Shown: positions 11,915 to 22,307 of the stretch, one piece after another
How positions within the stretch are numbered: position 1 is the first letter of the stretch
Layout of the letters: each line of letters starts with the position of its first letter
DNA from: Paulinella micropora
Lineage: Eukaryota > Cercozoa > Imbricatea > Euglyphida
NCBI GenBank assembly: GCA_009731375.1
Contig: BJOX01000007.1
Span: forward strand, 711,640 to 749,800
Direction: 5' to 3'
DNA: 38,161 nt
The notes under the pieces: model-generated
Databases searched by the model: none
Told to the model about the DNA's origin: nothing
Seen by the model: the letters and a program-made list of their open reading frames with translations, nothing else
Position numbers and translations under genes: made by a program

Positions 11915-12011
11915 GAGAGGTAGATGGATAGATATATAGATAGATAGATAGGTAGGAGAGGGTAGGTAGGTAGGTAGATAGGTAGTTAGGTCGATAGGTA
12001 GATAGGTAGAC

Positions 12012-12057
<46 letters not shown>

Positions 12058-12087
12058 GTAGACAGATAGATAGATAGATAGAAAGAT

Positions 12088-12135
<48 letters not shown>

Positions 12136-12150
12136 GAGATAGATAAAGAC
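11881..12150. repeat. GATA/GGTA array
   Basis: Tetranucleotide repeat directly after R1. No other feature. Confidence 0.95.
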
Positions 12151-12158
12151 AATGTTAC

Positions 12159-12206
12159 CATACTCGGCAGCGAATGCGCGCGCGCTGTCTGGACTCGTCG
12201 TTGACA
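12159..12206 (-). CDS. Exon 19, SPDSAR motif, 48 nt
   Basis: Acceptor TTTTTGTATATAG-like (ACAAAAATATAG), donor GAGTATG|GTAACA; symmetric phase. Peptide [15 protein letters not shown] plus a split Gly. Several acceptor-bearing 5' copies lie upstream in TATG repeat (12281-12892); they end at FAAF and have lost EY and the donor. The same DNA is open on the plus strand ([12 protein letters not shown]), but similarity to exon 18 supports the minus strand. Confidence 0.65.
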
Positions 12207-12320
12207 CTATATTTTTGTATGTATGTATGTATGTATGTATGTATGTATGTATGTATGTATGTATGTATGTATGTATGTATGTATGGACGAATGCAGCGAA
12301 TGCGTATGTGTGTATGTATA

Positions 12321-12353
<33 letters not shown>

Positions 12354-12992
12354 ATGTATGTTTGTATGTACGAATGCAGCAAATGCGCGCGCGCTGTCTG
12401 GACTTGTCGGAGACACTATATTTTTGTATATGTATGTGTATGTATGTATGTATGTATGTATGTATGTATGTATGTATGTATGTATGTACGAATGCAGCGA
12501 ATGCGCGCGCGCTGTCTGGCCTTGTATGTATGCATGTATGTATGTATGTATGTATGTATGTATGCATGTATGTATGTATATATGTATGTATGTATGTACG
12601 AATGAAGCGAATGCGCGCACGCTGTCTGGACTTGTCGGAGACACTACATTTTTGTATATGTATGTATGTATGTATGCATTTATGTATGTATGTATGTATG
12701 CATTTATGTATGTATGTATGTATGTATGTATGCATGTATGTGTGTATGATGTATGTATGTATGTATGTATGCAGCGAATGCGTATGTGTGTATGTATGTG
12801 TGTATGTATGTATGTATGTATGTATGTATGTATGCATGTATGTATATATGTATGTACGAATGCATGCGCGCTGTCTGGACTTGTCGGAGACACTATATTT
12901 TTGTATATGTTTGTATGTATGTATGTACGTACGTATGTATGTATGTATGCACGTATGTATGTATGTATGTATGTATGTATGTATCTATGTGC
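12207..12992 (-). repeat. Acceptor array: 5' copies of exon 19 in TATG repeat
   Basis: Copies at about 12371-12415, 12598-12643 and 12856-12892 keep the acceptor; those at 12281-12305, 12488-12526 and 12769-12782 keep only the GAATGCGCGCGC core. Spacing 90-130 bp; all have lost the 3' end and the GTAACA donor. Confidence 0.8.
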
Positions 12993-13570
<578 letters not shown>

Positions 13571-13575
<5 letters not shown>

Positions 13576-13661
13576 TAGCGCGTCTGCGCGCTCTGCTGCA
13601 AGCTCGGCCGCGGCGCCCGCGACCTCCGCGCGCTCCCTGCGCTTGCGCGGCGTGCTGCGGT
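13571..13661. other. GC-rich single-copy island, strand unclear
   Basis: About 85 bases of GC-rich DNA inside an otherwise CTAT/CTCT tract. On the minus strand CTGTCTACCGCAG precedes it and GCTAC|GTACGA follows; one frame begins TPRKRRERAEVAGAAAELAA, a charged helix. On the plus strand GTACGTAG precedes an 81-nt block followed by GTAGAC. The minus-strand version (80 nt) would break the phase between exons 18 and 19, so it is left out of the chain. It could be an alternative exon or a GC-rich remnant. Confidence 0.4.
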
Positions 13662-13675
13662 AGACAGACCTAGAT

Positions 13676-14091
<416 letters not shown>

Positions 14092-14128
14092 CTGTTAAAT
14101 CACGCGCACTATTGGGACTTTTTGGAAC
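14092..14128 (-). CDS. Exon 18, SPxSAR motif, 37 nt
   Basis: Acceptor AAATTTTCGCAG, donor TTAACAG|GTAACA. Phase 0 in, one base out; peptide VPKSPNSARDLT. It is similar to exon 19 (SPDSAR in the same position), so the two may be an old exon duplication. Flanked by a CTAT array on the low side and a CTA array on the high side. Confidence 0.65.
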
Positions 14129-14181
14129 CTGCGAAAATTTGTATATGTATATATTTGTATGTGTACGTATATGTATATGAC

Positions 14182-14186
14182 TACTG

Positions 14187-14243
<57 letters not shown>

Positions 14244-14295
14244 TTACTACTACTACTACTATTACTACACTACTATTACTACACTACTACTAAGC

Positions 14296-14347
<52 letters not shown>

Positions 14348-14352
14348 TACTT

Positions 14353-14441
<89 letters not shown>

Positions 14442-14514
14442 GCTTTTACTACTACTACTATTACTACTATTACTACTACTACTACTGCTACTACTACTAC
14501 TACTACTACTACTA

Positions 14515-14584
<70 letters not shown>

Positions 14585-14609
14585 TTACTACTACTACTAC
14601 TACTACGTC
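14182..14609. repeat. CTA trinucleotide array, about 430 bp
   Basis: Near-pure CTA with occasional CTG, CTT and ATT. The 50 bases before it (14129-14181) are TATG-type. Confidence 0.95.
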
Positions 14610-14644
14610 TACAACCATACAGATAGATGGATAGATAGATAGAC

Positions 14645-14689
<45 letters not shown>

Positions 14690-14717
14690 CATGGATGGAT
14701 GGATGGATGGATGGATG

Positions 14718-14765
<48 letters not shown>

Positions 14766-14943
14766 TATAGATAGATAGATCGATCGATCGACAGACATAT
14801 AGCTAGACAGATAGATAGATAGACAGATATATAGATCGATCGATCGATGGATCGATCGATCAGATCGATCGATCGATCGATCGATCGATCGATCGATCGA
14901 TTGGTCGATAGATCGATCGATCGATCGATCGATCGATCGATAG

Positions 14944-14992
<49 letters not shown>

Positions 14993-15012
14993 GTAATAAA
15001 TACCGTTGTTAC
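14610..15012. repeat. GATA, GGAT and self-complementary GATC arrays
   Basis: GATA/GGAT from 14615; (GATC)n at about 14832-14940, which is its own reverse complement and can fold on itself; GATA again to 14990. Confidence 0.93.
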
Positions 15013-15054
15013 GTTAGCAGGCGAGGAAGCGTTTGCAGCCTTTCTGTTCTGAGC
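15013..15054 (-). CDS. Exon 17, 42 nt
   Basis: Acceptor CTATGTATTAG, donor CTGCTAAC|GTAACA; phase 0-0. Peptide AQNRKAANASSPAN. A second possible donor nine bases on (ACAACG|GTATTT) would add VTT and also keeps phase. An upstream partial copy at about 15222-15264 keeps the acceptor and reads AQKRKAANASSPA but has lost the donor to TATC repeat. Confidence 0.6.
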
Positions 15055-15140
15055 CTAATACATAGATAGATAGATATATAGGTAGGTAGGTAGGTAGGTA
15101 GGGAGGGAGGTAGGGAGGGAGATGGATAGATGGGTAGGTG

Positions 15141-15201
<61 letters not shown>

Positions 15202-15389
15202 GCAGGTAATTAGATAGGCAGGCGAGGAAGCGTTTGCAGCCTTTCTCTTCTGAGCCTAACAGATAGATTGACAGATATATAGGTAGGTAGGTAGGTAGGT
15301 ATGGAGGTAGGTAGGTAGGTAGATGGATAGATGGATAGGTTGATAGATTAGTAGATTAGATAGATTAGATAGATTAGATAGATAGGTAC

Positions 15390-15423
<34 letters not shown>

Positions 15424-15466
15424 GGATAGGTGGGTAGGTGGGTAGGTAGGTAGGTAGGTAGGTAGG

Positions 15467-15498
<32 letters not shown>

Positions 15499-15593
15499 CA
15501 GATAGACAGACAGATAGATAGATAGATAGATAGATAGACAGACAGATAGATAGATAGATAGATAGATAGAGAGATAGATAGATTGATAGGTAC
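15055..15593. repeat. GATA/GGTA arrays with a 5' copy of exon 17
   Basis: Exon-17 5' copy with acceptor at about 15222-15264; all other bases are tetranucleotide repeat. The second array also includes GATTA steps at 15340-15385. Confidence 0.85.
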
Positions 15594-15647
15594 CAATTTC
15601 ATCTCTTCTATCATACTTAATGGCTTTGGTTTCTCGCTTGATCTTTT
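15594..15647 (-). CDS. Exon 16, Lys-rich, 54 nt
   Basis: A strong pyrimidine tract ends CTCTTTCTCCGCAG; donor GAAATTG|GTACCT. In phase 0-0 it gives [19 protein letters not shown] second frame ([17 protein letters not shown]) is also open and looks protein-like; the phase of exons 15 and 17 selects the first. Exon limits are well defined, the frame less so. Confidence 0.65.
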
Positions 15648-15659
15648 CTGCGGAGAAAG

Positions 15660-16270
15660 AGGGGGGGGAAAGGCAGTAGTGGGGCAGTAGAGGGGCATAA
15701 AGGCAGTAGTGGGGCAGTAGTGGGGCAGTAGAGGTACATAAAGGCAGTAGTGAGGCAGTAGTGGAGACAGAAAGGCAGTAGTGAGGCAGTAGAGGGGACA
15801 GAAAGGAGAAGTGGGGCAGAAGAGGTGAAAGAAAGGCAGTAGTGTGGGAGTAGAGGGACAGAAAGGCAGTAGAGGAGGCAGAAATGCAGTAGTGGGGCAG
15901 TAGAGCGGACAGAAAAGCAGTAGTGTGGCAGTAGAGGGGACATGAATGCAGTGGTAGGGCAGTAGAGGGGATGTAAAGGCAGTAGTGTGGCAGAAGAGGG
16001 GACAGAAAGGCAGTAGTAAGGCAGTGGAGGTAACAGAAAGGCAGTAGTGGGGCAGAAGAGGGGATAAGAAGGCAGTAGTGGGGCAGTAGATGGGACGGAA
16101 ACGGGGCAGTAGAGGGGACATAAAGGCAGTAGTGGGGCAGTAGATGGGACAGGAAGGCAGTAGTGGGGCAGTGGATGAGGACATAAAGGCAGTAGTGGGG
16201 TAGTAGATGGGACAGAAAGGCAGTAGTGGGGCAGTGGATGGGGACATAACGGCAGTAGTGGGGCAGTAGT
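15660..16270. repeat. CTACTGCC minisatellite, pyrimidine strand on minus
   Basis: Irregular units of about 30 bp (GGCAGTAGTGGGGCAGTAGA with GGGACAGAAA) between exons 16 and 15. Confidence 0.92.
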
Positions 16271-16277
16271 TGCTGAC

Positions 16278-16341
16278 CGTCTTTTGCGGCTGCTGTGTGG
16301 TGATGGCCGGTGGCTTATCGTTGTTAGTTGGCTCGATGGGA
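16278..16341 (-). CDS. Exon 15, Pro/Thr/Gln-rich, 64 nt
   Basis: The acceptor region TACTGCTCGCCCAGTGAG holds two AG sites four bases apart. The second (GTGAG|T) gives the one leading base needed after exon 14 and forms Ser at the junction. The peptide then runs [20 protein letters not shown] plus Thr. Donor AAGACG|GTCAGC resembles that of exon 11 (AAGACG|GTC). Use of the first AG would shift the frame. Confidence 0.65.
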
Positions 16342-16374
16342 CTCACTGGGCGAGCAGTAACACTATGTACACAC

Positions 16375-16714
16375 GCATACACACACACACACACACACTG
16401 ACTTACTTACTTACTTACTCACTTACTGTCCTTGCCCGCGGGGAATCTTACTTACTTACTTACTTACTTACTTATTCACTTACTTACTTACTTACTCACT
16501 TACTCACTAATAAGCACTTACTCACTTATTTGCTCACTTACTTACTCTCCTTGCCTGCGGTGAATGCTTACTTACTTACTTATTTACTTATTTACTTACT
16601 TACTTACTTACTCACTTACTCACTAATACTCACTTACTGACTTACTCACTTACTTGCTCACTTTCTGGCTTACTTACTTACTTACTCACTTACTCTCCTT
16701 GCCTGCGGTGAATG

Positions 16715-16764
<50 letters not shown>

Positions 16765-16877
16765 CACTCACTTACTCACTAACACTCACTTACTGACTTA
16801 CTCACTTACTTGCTCACTTTCTGACTTACTTACTTACTTACTCACTTACTCTCCTTGCCTGCGGTGAATGCTTACTG

Positions 16878-16916
<39 letters not shown>

Positions 16917-17610
16917 CACTAATACTCATTTACTGACTTACTCACTTACTTGCTCACTTTCTGACTTACTTATTTACTTACTCACTTACTCACTTACTCT
17001 GCTTGCCTGCGGCGAATGCTTACTTACTTAATTACTTACTTACTTATTTACTTACTTACTTACTCACTTACTCACTAATACTCACTTACTGACTTACTCA
17101 CTTACTTGCTCACTTTCTGACTTACTTACTCACTTACTCTCCTTGCCTGCGGTGAATGCTTACTTACTTAATTACTTACTTACTTATTTACTTACTTACT
17201 TACTTACTCACTTACTCACTAATACTCATTTACTGACTTACTCACTTACTTGCTCACTTTCTGACTTACTTACTTACTTACTCACTTACTCTCCTTGCCT
17301 GCGGTGAATGCTTACTGACTCACTTACTTACTTACTTACTTATTTACTTACTTATTTACTTACTTACTCACGAATACTCACTTACTGACTTACTCACTTA
17401 CTTGCTCACTTTCTGACTTACTCACTTACTCACTTACTCTCCTTGCCTGCGGTGAATGCTTACTTACTTAATTACTTACTTACTTATTTACTTACTTACT
17501 TACTTACTCACTTACTCACTAATACTCACTTACTGACTTACTCACTTACTTGCTCACTTTCTGGCTTACTTACTTACTTACTCTCTTACTCTCCTTGCCT
17601 GCGGTGAATG

Positions 17611-17652
<42 letters not shown>

Positions 17653-17745
17653 CACTTACTCACTAATACTCACTTACTGACTTACTCACTTGCTCACTTA
17701 CTTACTCTCCTTGCCTGCGGTGAATGCTTACTTACTTACTTATGT
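16375..17745. repeat. CTTA higher-order repeat, about ten units
   Basis: A core CTCCTTGCCTGCGGTGAATG recurs about every 145 bp from 16428 to 17707 within CTTA/CTCA repeat. On the minus strand each core gives ATTCACCGCAG, nine bases, then GTAAGTGAG, an acceptor-donor pair around a 9-nt block. The first unit is diverged. I do not claim an exon. Confidence 0.88.
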
Positions 17746-17880
17746 ATGTATGTATGTATGCATGCATGTATGTATGTATGTATGTATGTATGTATGTATG
17801 TATGTGTGTGTGTATATATCAAGGAAGTAAATCGAAGATACCTGATTAAAAGATAAGTTAGTATAATTTGTATACCCCTT
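17746..17880. repeat. TATG array and short unique segment
   Basis: TATG to about 17815, then 60 unique bases. The plus strand reads EVNRRYLIKR; the minus strand has an acceptor-like TTATCTTTTAATCAG. No donor completes either. Confidence 0.6.
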
Positions 17881-18482
17881 GTACTGCTCACTACTTCCTT
17901 CATATGTTTGCCTCACTTTTGTCATTCTGCCTACTGCTCCACTACTGCCGTTATGCCCCCTCCTATGCCTCAACACTACCTTCGTTTCCCCTCTACTGCC
18001 CCACTACTGCCTTTATGCCCCTCACTTCCTTCATATTCTTGCCTCACTTTTGTCATTCTGCCTACTGCTCCACTACTGCCGTTATGCCCCCTCCAATGCC
18101 TCAACACTACCTTCGTTTCCCCTCTACTGCCCCACTACTGCCTTTATGCCCCTCTACTGCCCCACAACTGCCTTTATGTCCCCTCTACTGATCCAACACT
18201 GCCTTTATGTCCCCTCTACTGCCCCACTACTACCTTTATGTCCCTCTACTGCCCCACTACTGCCTTTGTTCCCACTCTACTGCCTTTCTGTCCCCCTACC
18301 TGTTCAGCTTAAACTGCCCGCGAGCCAGCTCCTCAGCCAAAGAGGCAGGCGGATTGCTGACAGCCCCCTTCGGAGACGACGTACTCTTAATGTCTATCTA
18401 ATGCCTCACTACTGCACTGATGTCCCCCTCTACTGCCCCACTACTGTCTTTATGTCCCCTCTTCTGCCTTTATGTCCCTGTA

Positions 18483-18483
<1 letters not shown>
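17881..18483. repeat. CTACTGCC minisatellite (inverted) with a 3' copy of exon 14
   Basis: Here the pyrimidine strand is the plus strand, opposite to most other blocks. Bases 17995-18353 are repeated at 18593-18951 with one mismatch. The exon-14 3' piece with donor is at 18300-18389 and ends at ATTAAG on its 5' side. Confidence 0.88.
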
Positions 18484-18576
<93 letters not shown>

Positions 18577-18592
18577 AAAAGCNNNNNNNNNN
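18484..18592. repeat. Poly-C tract (91 bases) and 10-N gap
   Basis: Uninterrupted C from 18484 to 18574, then AAAAAAGC and N at 18583-18592. Likely a sequencing or assembly break. Confidence 0.95.
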
Positions 18593-18897
18593 ACTGCCCC
18601 ACTACTGCCTTTATGCCCCTCACTTCCTTCATATTCTTGCCTCACTTTTGTCATTCTGCCTACTGCTCCACTACTGCCGTTATGCCCCCTCCAATGCCTC
18701 AACACTACCTTCGTTTCCCCTCTACTGCCCCACTACTGCCTTTATGCCCCTCTACTGCCCCACAACTGCCTTTATGTCCCCTCTACTGATCCAACACTGC
18801 CTTTATGTCCCCTCTACTGCCCCACTACTACCTTTATGTCCCTCTACTGCCCCACTACTGCCTTTGTTCCCACTCTACTGCCTTTCTGTCCCCCTAC
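18593..18897. repeat. Second copy of the minisatellite block before exon 14
   Basis: Near-identical to 17995-18299; continues into the 3' part of exon 14. Confidence 0.9.
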
Positions 18898-19054
18898 CTG
18901 TTCAGCTTGAACTGCCCGCGAGCCAGCTCCTCAGCCAAAGAGGCAGGCGGACCGCTCCCAGCCTCCTTCGGAGACGTCGGGCTTTTCGGCCGTTGGTCCG
19001 CCTTCGGTTTAAACAAGATGGATAAAGGAGACTTCGAAGATTTCACTGCCGTAC
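18898..19054 (-). CDS. Exon 14, Lys/Pro/Ser-rich with C-terminal helix, 157 nt
   Basis: Acceptor CCGTCTTGCTCTAG, donor CTGAACAG|GTAGGG; two leading and two trailing bases. The peptide begins TAVKSSKSPLSILFKPKADQ and ends with the helix SLAEELARGQFKLN. A 3' partial copy (18300-18389) carries the same helix and donor; the TTC/TTT difference there is silent. The plus strand is also open here, but the minus strand has both splice sites and fits the phase of its neighbours. Confidence 0.75.
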
Positions 19055-19069
19055 CTAGAGCAAGACGGA

Positions 19070-19985
19070 TGACATTGCCCCAATACTGCCTTTTGAGTTT
19101 CCTCTATTGCCCCACTTCTGCCTTTATCTCCTCTCTACTGCCACACTACTGCCTTTATTTTTCCCTCTACTGCCACACTTACTGTCTTTATCTCCTCTCT
19201 ACTGCCCAACTACTGCCTTTATCTCCACTCTACTGCCCAACTACTACCTTTATCTCCCCTCTACTGCCACATCATCTCCCCTTTACTGCTCAACTATTGC
19301 CTTTATCTCCCTCTATTGCGTATGCCTTTATCAACCCTCTACTGCCCCACTACTGCCTTTATCTCCCCTCTACTGCCACACTACTGCCTTCATCTCCCCT
19401 CTACTGCCCAACTATTGCCTTTATCTCCCTCTACTGCCCAACTTTTGCCTTTATCTCCCTCTATTGCCCAACTACTGCCTTTATCTCCCCTCTACTGCCC
19501 CACTACTGCCTTTATTTTCCCCTCTACTGCCACACTACTGCCTTCATCTCCCCTCTACTGCCCAACTACTGCATTTATCTCCCCTCTACTGCCCAACTAC
19601 TGCCATTCTCTCCCCTCTACTGCCCAGCTACTGCCTATATCTCCCTGTACTGCCCAACTACTGTCTTTATCTCCCCTCTACTTCCCAACTACTGCCTTTA
19701 TGCACTCGTCTACTGCCACGCTACTGCCTTCCTGTCCCTTCTGCCGCCTTAATGTGCCCCAACAATGCCTTTTCGTCCCCTCCACTGCCCCGCTGCTGCC
19801 TTTTGCCCCTCTACTGCCCCACTACTGCCTTTATGTCCAGTCTACTGCCCCACTACTGCCTCTTTGTCCTCACAACTACCCCACAACTGCCTTTCTGTTC
19901 TCACCACTGCCTTTTTGTCCCTCTACTGCCCCACTACTGCCTGTATACCCCCTCCACTGCCCCACTACTGCCTTTTTGTCCTAAG
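19070..19985. repeat. CTACTGCC minisatellite, pyrimidine strand on plus
   Basis: Units of about 30 bp (TGCCTTTATCTCCCCTCTAC with TGCCCAACTAC). It lies in the intron between exons 13 and 14, in opposite orientation to the blocks near exons 15 and 11. Confidence 0.92.
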
Positions 19986-20007
19986 AAGTTCCTTATATTT
20001 AAATCGT

Positions 20008-20147
20008 CATCTATTGATGATGCCATCATCTATTGATGATGCCATAATATATTTGATGATCCGGTCATCTGATGGCATCATCTATTTGATGATGGCGTCA
20101 TCTACTTGATGACGGCATCATCTATTGATGATGGCATCATCTATTTG
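20008..20147. repeat. Palindromic GATGATGGCATCATC repeat
   Basis: About seven degenerate 20-bp units; each contains a 7-bp inverted repeat (GATGATG/CATCATC). Confidence 0.85.
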
Positions 20148-20152
20148 TCAGC

Positions 20153-20303
20153 AATGACTTCAAACGTTTTGTTCACAGCCGATTCTGATCGTTACGGCTT
20201 ATGTAGCGGCTCATTTGAAAGCTCTCATCAAGAGCTTTCTAATCAGCCATAACACAGGTTGTAGATGCAAATATTGACTGAGATCGAAGCGTTTGAAGTC
20301 ATT
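20153..20303. mobile_element. 151-bp inverted-repeat element, family B, copy 1
   Basis: Ends AATGACTTCAAACG and CGTTTGAAGTCATT; the terminal inverted repeat is about 28 bp with a few mismatches. A central hairpin has stem GAAAGCTCT/AGAGCTTTC and loop CATCA. No coding capacity; a MITE-like foldback element. Confidence 0.8.
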
Positions 20304-20341
20304 GTTCGTTGTACTTTAGAAATAGGAAGTTGTCCTTGTAC

Positions 20342-20401
20342 CTTGCTTAATCTTATCCTGTAGTTGGGCCAGCAGATCAGGCTGTTCTGTTTCGGATGTG
20401 G
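20342..20401 (-). CDS. Exon 13, DLLAQLQDKIKQ helix, 60 nt
   Basis: Acceptor CTATCTATAG, donor AAGCAAG|GTACAA; two leading and one trailing base. Peptide TSETEQPDLLAQLQDKIKQ plus a split Gly. The second half is an amphipathic helix faintly like the start of actin-binding WH2 motifs (DLL..I..G), but no LKKV-type motif follows directly, so I do not assign that. A diverged copy of the helix in opposite orientation lies at 34328-34363, with three silent and two conservative changes. Confidence 0.7.
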
Positions 20402-20483
20402 CTATAGATAGATAGATAGATATACAGATAGATAGATAGATAGATAGATAGATATATAGATAGATAGATAGATGGATAGATAG

Positions 20484-20514
<31 letters not shown>

Positions 20515-20529
20515 GATAGATAGATAGAC

Positions 20530-20575
<46 letters not shown>

Positions 20576-20636
20576 ATAGATAAACAGATAGATAAAGATT
20601 GATAAGATAGATAATATAGATTTTAAAAAACTCCAC
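20402..20636. repeat. GATA array between exons 13 and 12
   Basis: GATA to about 20612, then a short AT-rich bridge ending in TTTTAAAAAACTCCAC. Confidence 0.93.
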
Positions 20637-20798
20637 CAGATGCGGCACGTGACGGGTCAGTTGGAGAAACGGCCTGTGACTGTGCGGACGTAGCACGTGA
20701 CGGGCCAGGGGGAGTAACGGCTGGTGCTTGCTCCGAAGAAGCACGTGGGGCAGGAGTAACGGATTGCGGTTGTGTGACGGGAAGAGCGGTTGACGCAG
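20637..20798 (-). CDS. Exon 12, degenerate 16-residue repeats, 162 nt
   Basis: Acceptor GCAGACTGCAG, donor GCATCTG|GTGGAG; two leading and one trailing base. It consists largely of a degenerate 48-bp tandem repeat that keeps frame; successive units begin SVTPAPRASS, AVTPPGPSRATSAQ and AVSPTDPSRAAS. The repeated GCACGTGACGG on the plus strand marks the period. Together with exon 13 it lies between two direct copies of a 151-bp inverted-repeat element. Confidence 0.75.
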
Positions 20799-20876
20799 CT
20801 GCAGTCTGCGTAGCTGCTATGTACCATGCACACACAGATATACATGACAAGTCCCTTGTCCTTGACAACAATCAGC

Positions 20877-21027
20877 AATGACTTCAAACGTTTCGTTCTC
20901 AGTCGGTTCTGATCTTTGCGGCTTGTGTAGTGGCTCATTTGAAAGCTCTCATCAAGAGCTTTCTAATGAGCCCTAGCACAGGTTGTAGATGCAAATATTG
21001 ACTGAGATCGAAGCGTTTGAAGTCATT
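20877..21027. mobile_element. 151-bp inverted-repeat element, family B, copy 2
   Basis: Same length and orientation as copy 1, about 90% alike. The central hairpin is longer here: GGCTCATT/AATGAGCC closes outside the GAAAGCTCT stem. Both copies are preceded by TCAGC. Confidence 0.8.
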
Positions 21028-21049
21028 TGGCAGACAAAATGATTCGGAA

Positions 21050-22204
21050 GTAGTAGGGTAGAGGGGAGTGAAAGGGACATAAAGGCAGTAGTGGGGCAGT
21101 AGAGGGACAGAAAGGCAGTAGTGGGGTAGTAGAGGCAGTAGTGGGGTAGTAGAGGGGACATAAAGGCAGTAGTGGGGTAGTAGAGGACATAAACGCAGTA
21201 GTGGAGTAGTAGGGGAAATAAAGGCAGAAGGTGGGGTAGTAGAGGGGTAACAAAGGCAGTAGTGTGGTAGTAGAGGGGTCACAAAGGCAGTAGAGGGGTA
21301 ATAGAGGGGTCACAAATGCAGTATTGCGGTAGTAGAGGGGCATCAAGGCAGTAGTAGCAGTAGAGGGGAAATAAAGGCAGTAGTGTGGTAGTAGAGAGGA
21401 AATAAAGGCAGTAGTGTGGGGGTAGAGAGGAAATAAAGGCAGTCAATGGGAAGTAGAGGACATAAAGGCAGTAACGGGAGGGTAAAAATGACAGAAAGGC
21501 AGTAGTGGGGATGTAGAGGACATAAAGGCAGTAACGGGAGGGTTAAAAGGACAAAAAGGCAGTAGTGGGGCAGCAGAGGGACATCAATGCAGTAGTGGGG
21601 CAGCAGAGGGGACATAAAGGCAGTAGTGGGGCAGCAGAGGGACATAAAGGCAGTAGTGGGGCAGTAGAGGGGCATAAAGGCAGTAGAGGGGCAGCAGAGG
21701 GGACATAAAGGCAGTAGTGGGGCAGTAAAGGGACATAAAGGCAGTAGTGGGGCAGCAGAGGGGACATGAAGGCAGTAGTGGGGGACATACATGCAGTAGA
21801 GGGGTAGTAGGGGGAACAAACAGGCAGAAGTGGGGCAGTGTGGACCGTCTTGTCGAGTTGATGGAGTAGTCGACAGAAAGGCATAGTGGGGAAGTAGAGG
21901 GAACATAAAGGCAGTAGTGGGGCAGCAGAGGGGACATAAAGGCAGCAAAGGGGCAGTAGACAGTCTTGTCGAGTTGATGGTGTAGTCGGCGATGATGGCG
22001 TTGGGAGGATAGATAACGGTTAGAAGGGGCAGGGAGTGTAGGCGACAGAAAGGCAGTAGAGGGGACAGGTAGTGGGGCAGTAGAGCGGACAACAAGGCAG
22101 TAGTGGGGCAGTTGATGGCACATAAAGGCAGTAGTGGGGCAGCAAAGGGGACGTAAAGGCAGCAGAGGGAACAAAAAGGCAGTAAGTAGTAAGGCAGTAT
22201 GGAC
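21050..22204. repeat. CTACTGCC minisatellite with two 3' copies of exon 11
   Basis: Pyrimidine strand on minus. Exon-11 3' pieces are at 21846-21873 (donor GTCCAC) and 21962-22053 (donor GTCTAC). Confidence 0.88.
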
Positions 22205-22307
22205 CGTCTTGTCGAATTGATGGAGTAGTCGGCGATGATGGCGTAGGTAGGATAGAGAATGGTTGGAGGGTAGAAGGAGCAGGAGTGTAGGCAGGAGCTG
22301 CTGACGT
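22205..22307 (-). CDS. Exon 11, Pro/Thr/Ser-rich, 103 nt
   Basis: Acceptor CATGCATAG, donor CAAGACG|GTCCAT. Phase 0 in, one base out. The peptide starts TSAAPAYTPAPSTLQPF and ends TPSSPTTPSIRQD. Downstream 3' copies at 21846-21873 and 21962-22053 and an upstream 5' copy at 22391-22444 differ mostly at silent sites of this frame (CTA/CTC, CCT/CCA, ACT/ACA, CTC/CTG). Probably a disordered, perhaps O-glycosylated or phosphorylated, linker. Confidence 0.75.

Noticed and set aside
14122-14634. Poly-Tyr/Leu/Thr and poly-Ser/Val frames
   Set aside because: Translation of a CTA trinucleotide array.
15594-15647. Frame [17 protein letters not shown] for exon 16
   Set aside because: Open and protein-like but not in phase with exons 15 and 17.
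17820-17870. Short exon EVNRRYLIKR or its complement
   Set aside because: Plus strand meets a stop and lacks a pyrimidine tract; minus strand has an acceptor but no donor of the needed phase.
18303-19060. Plus-strand exon pair (LNCPRASSSAKEAGG and related)
   Set aside because: The minus strand gives both splice sites, the correct phase and a silent difference between copies; the plus strand lacks a convincing donor.
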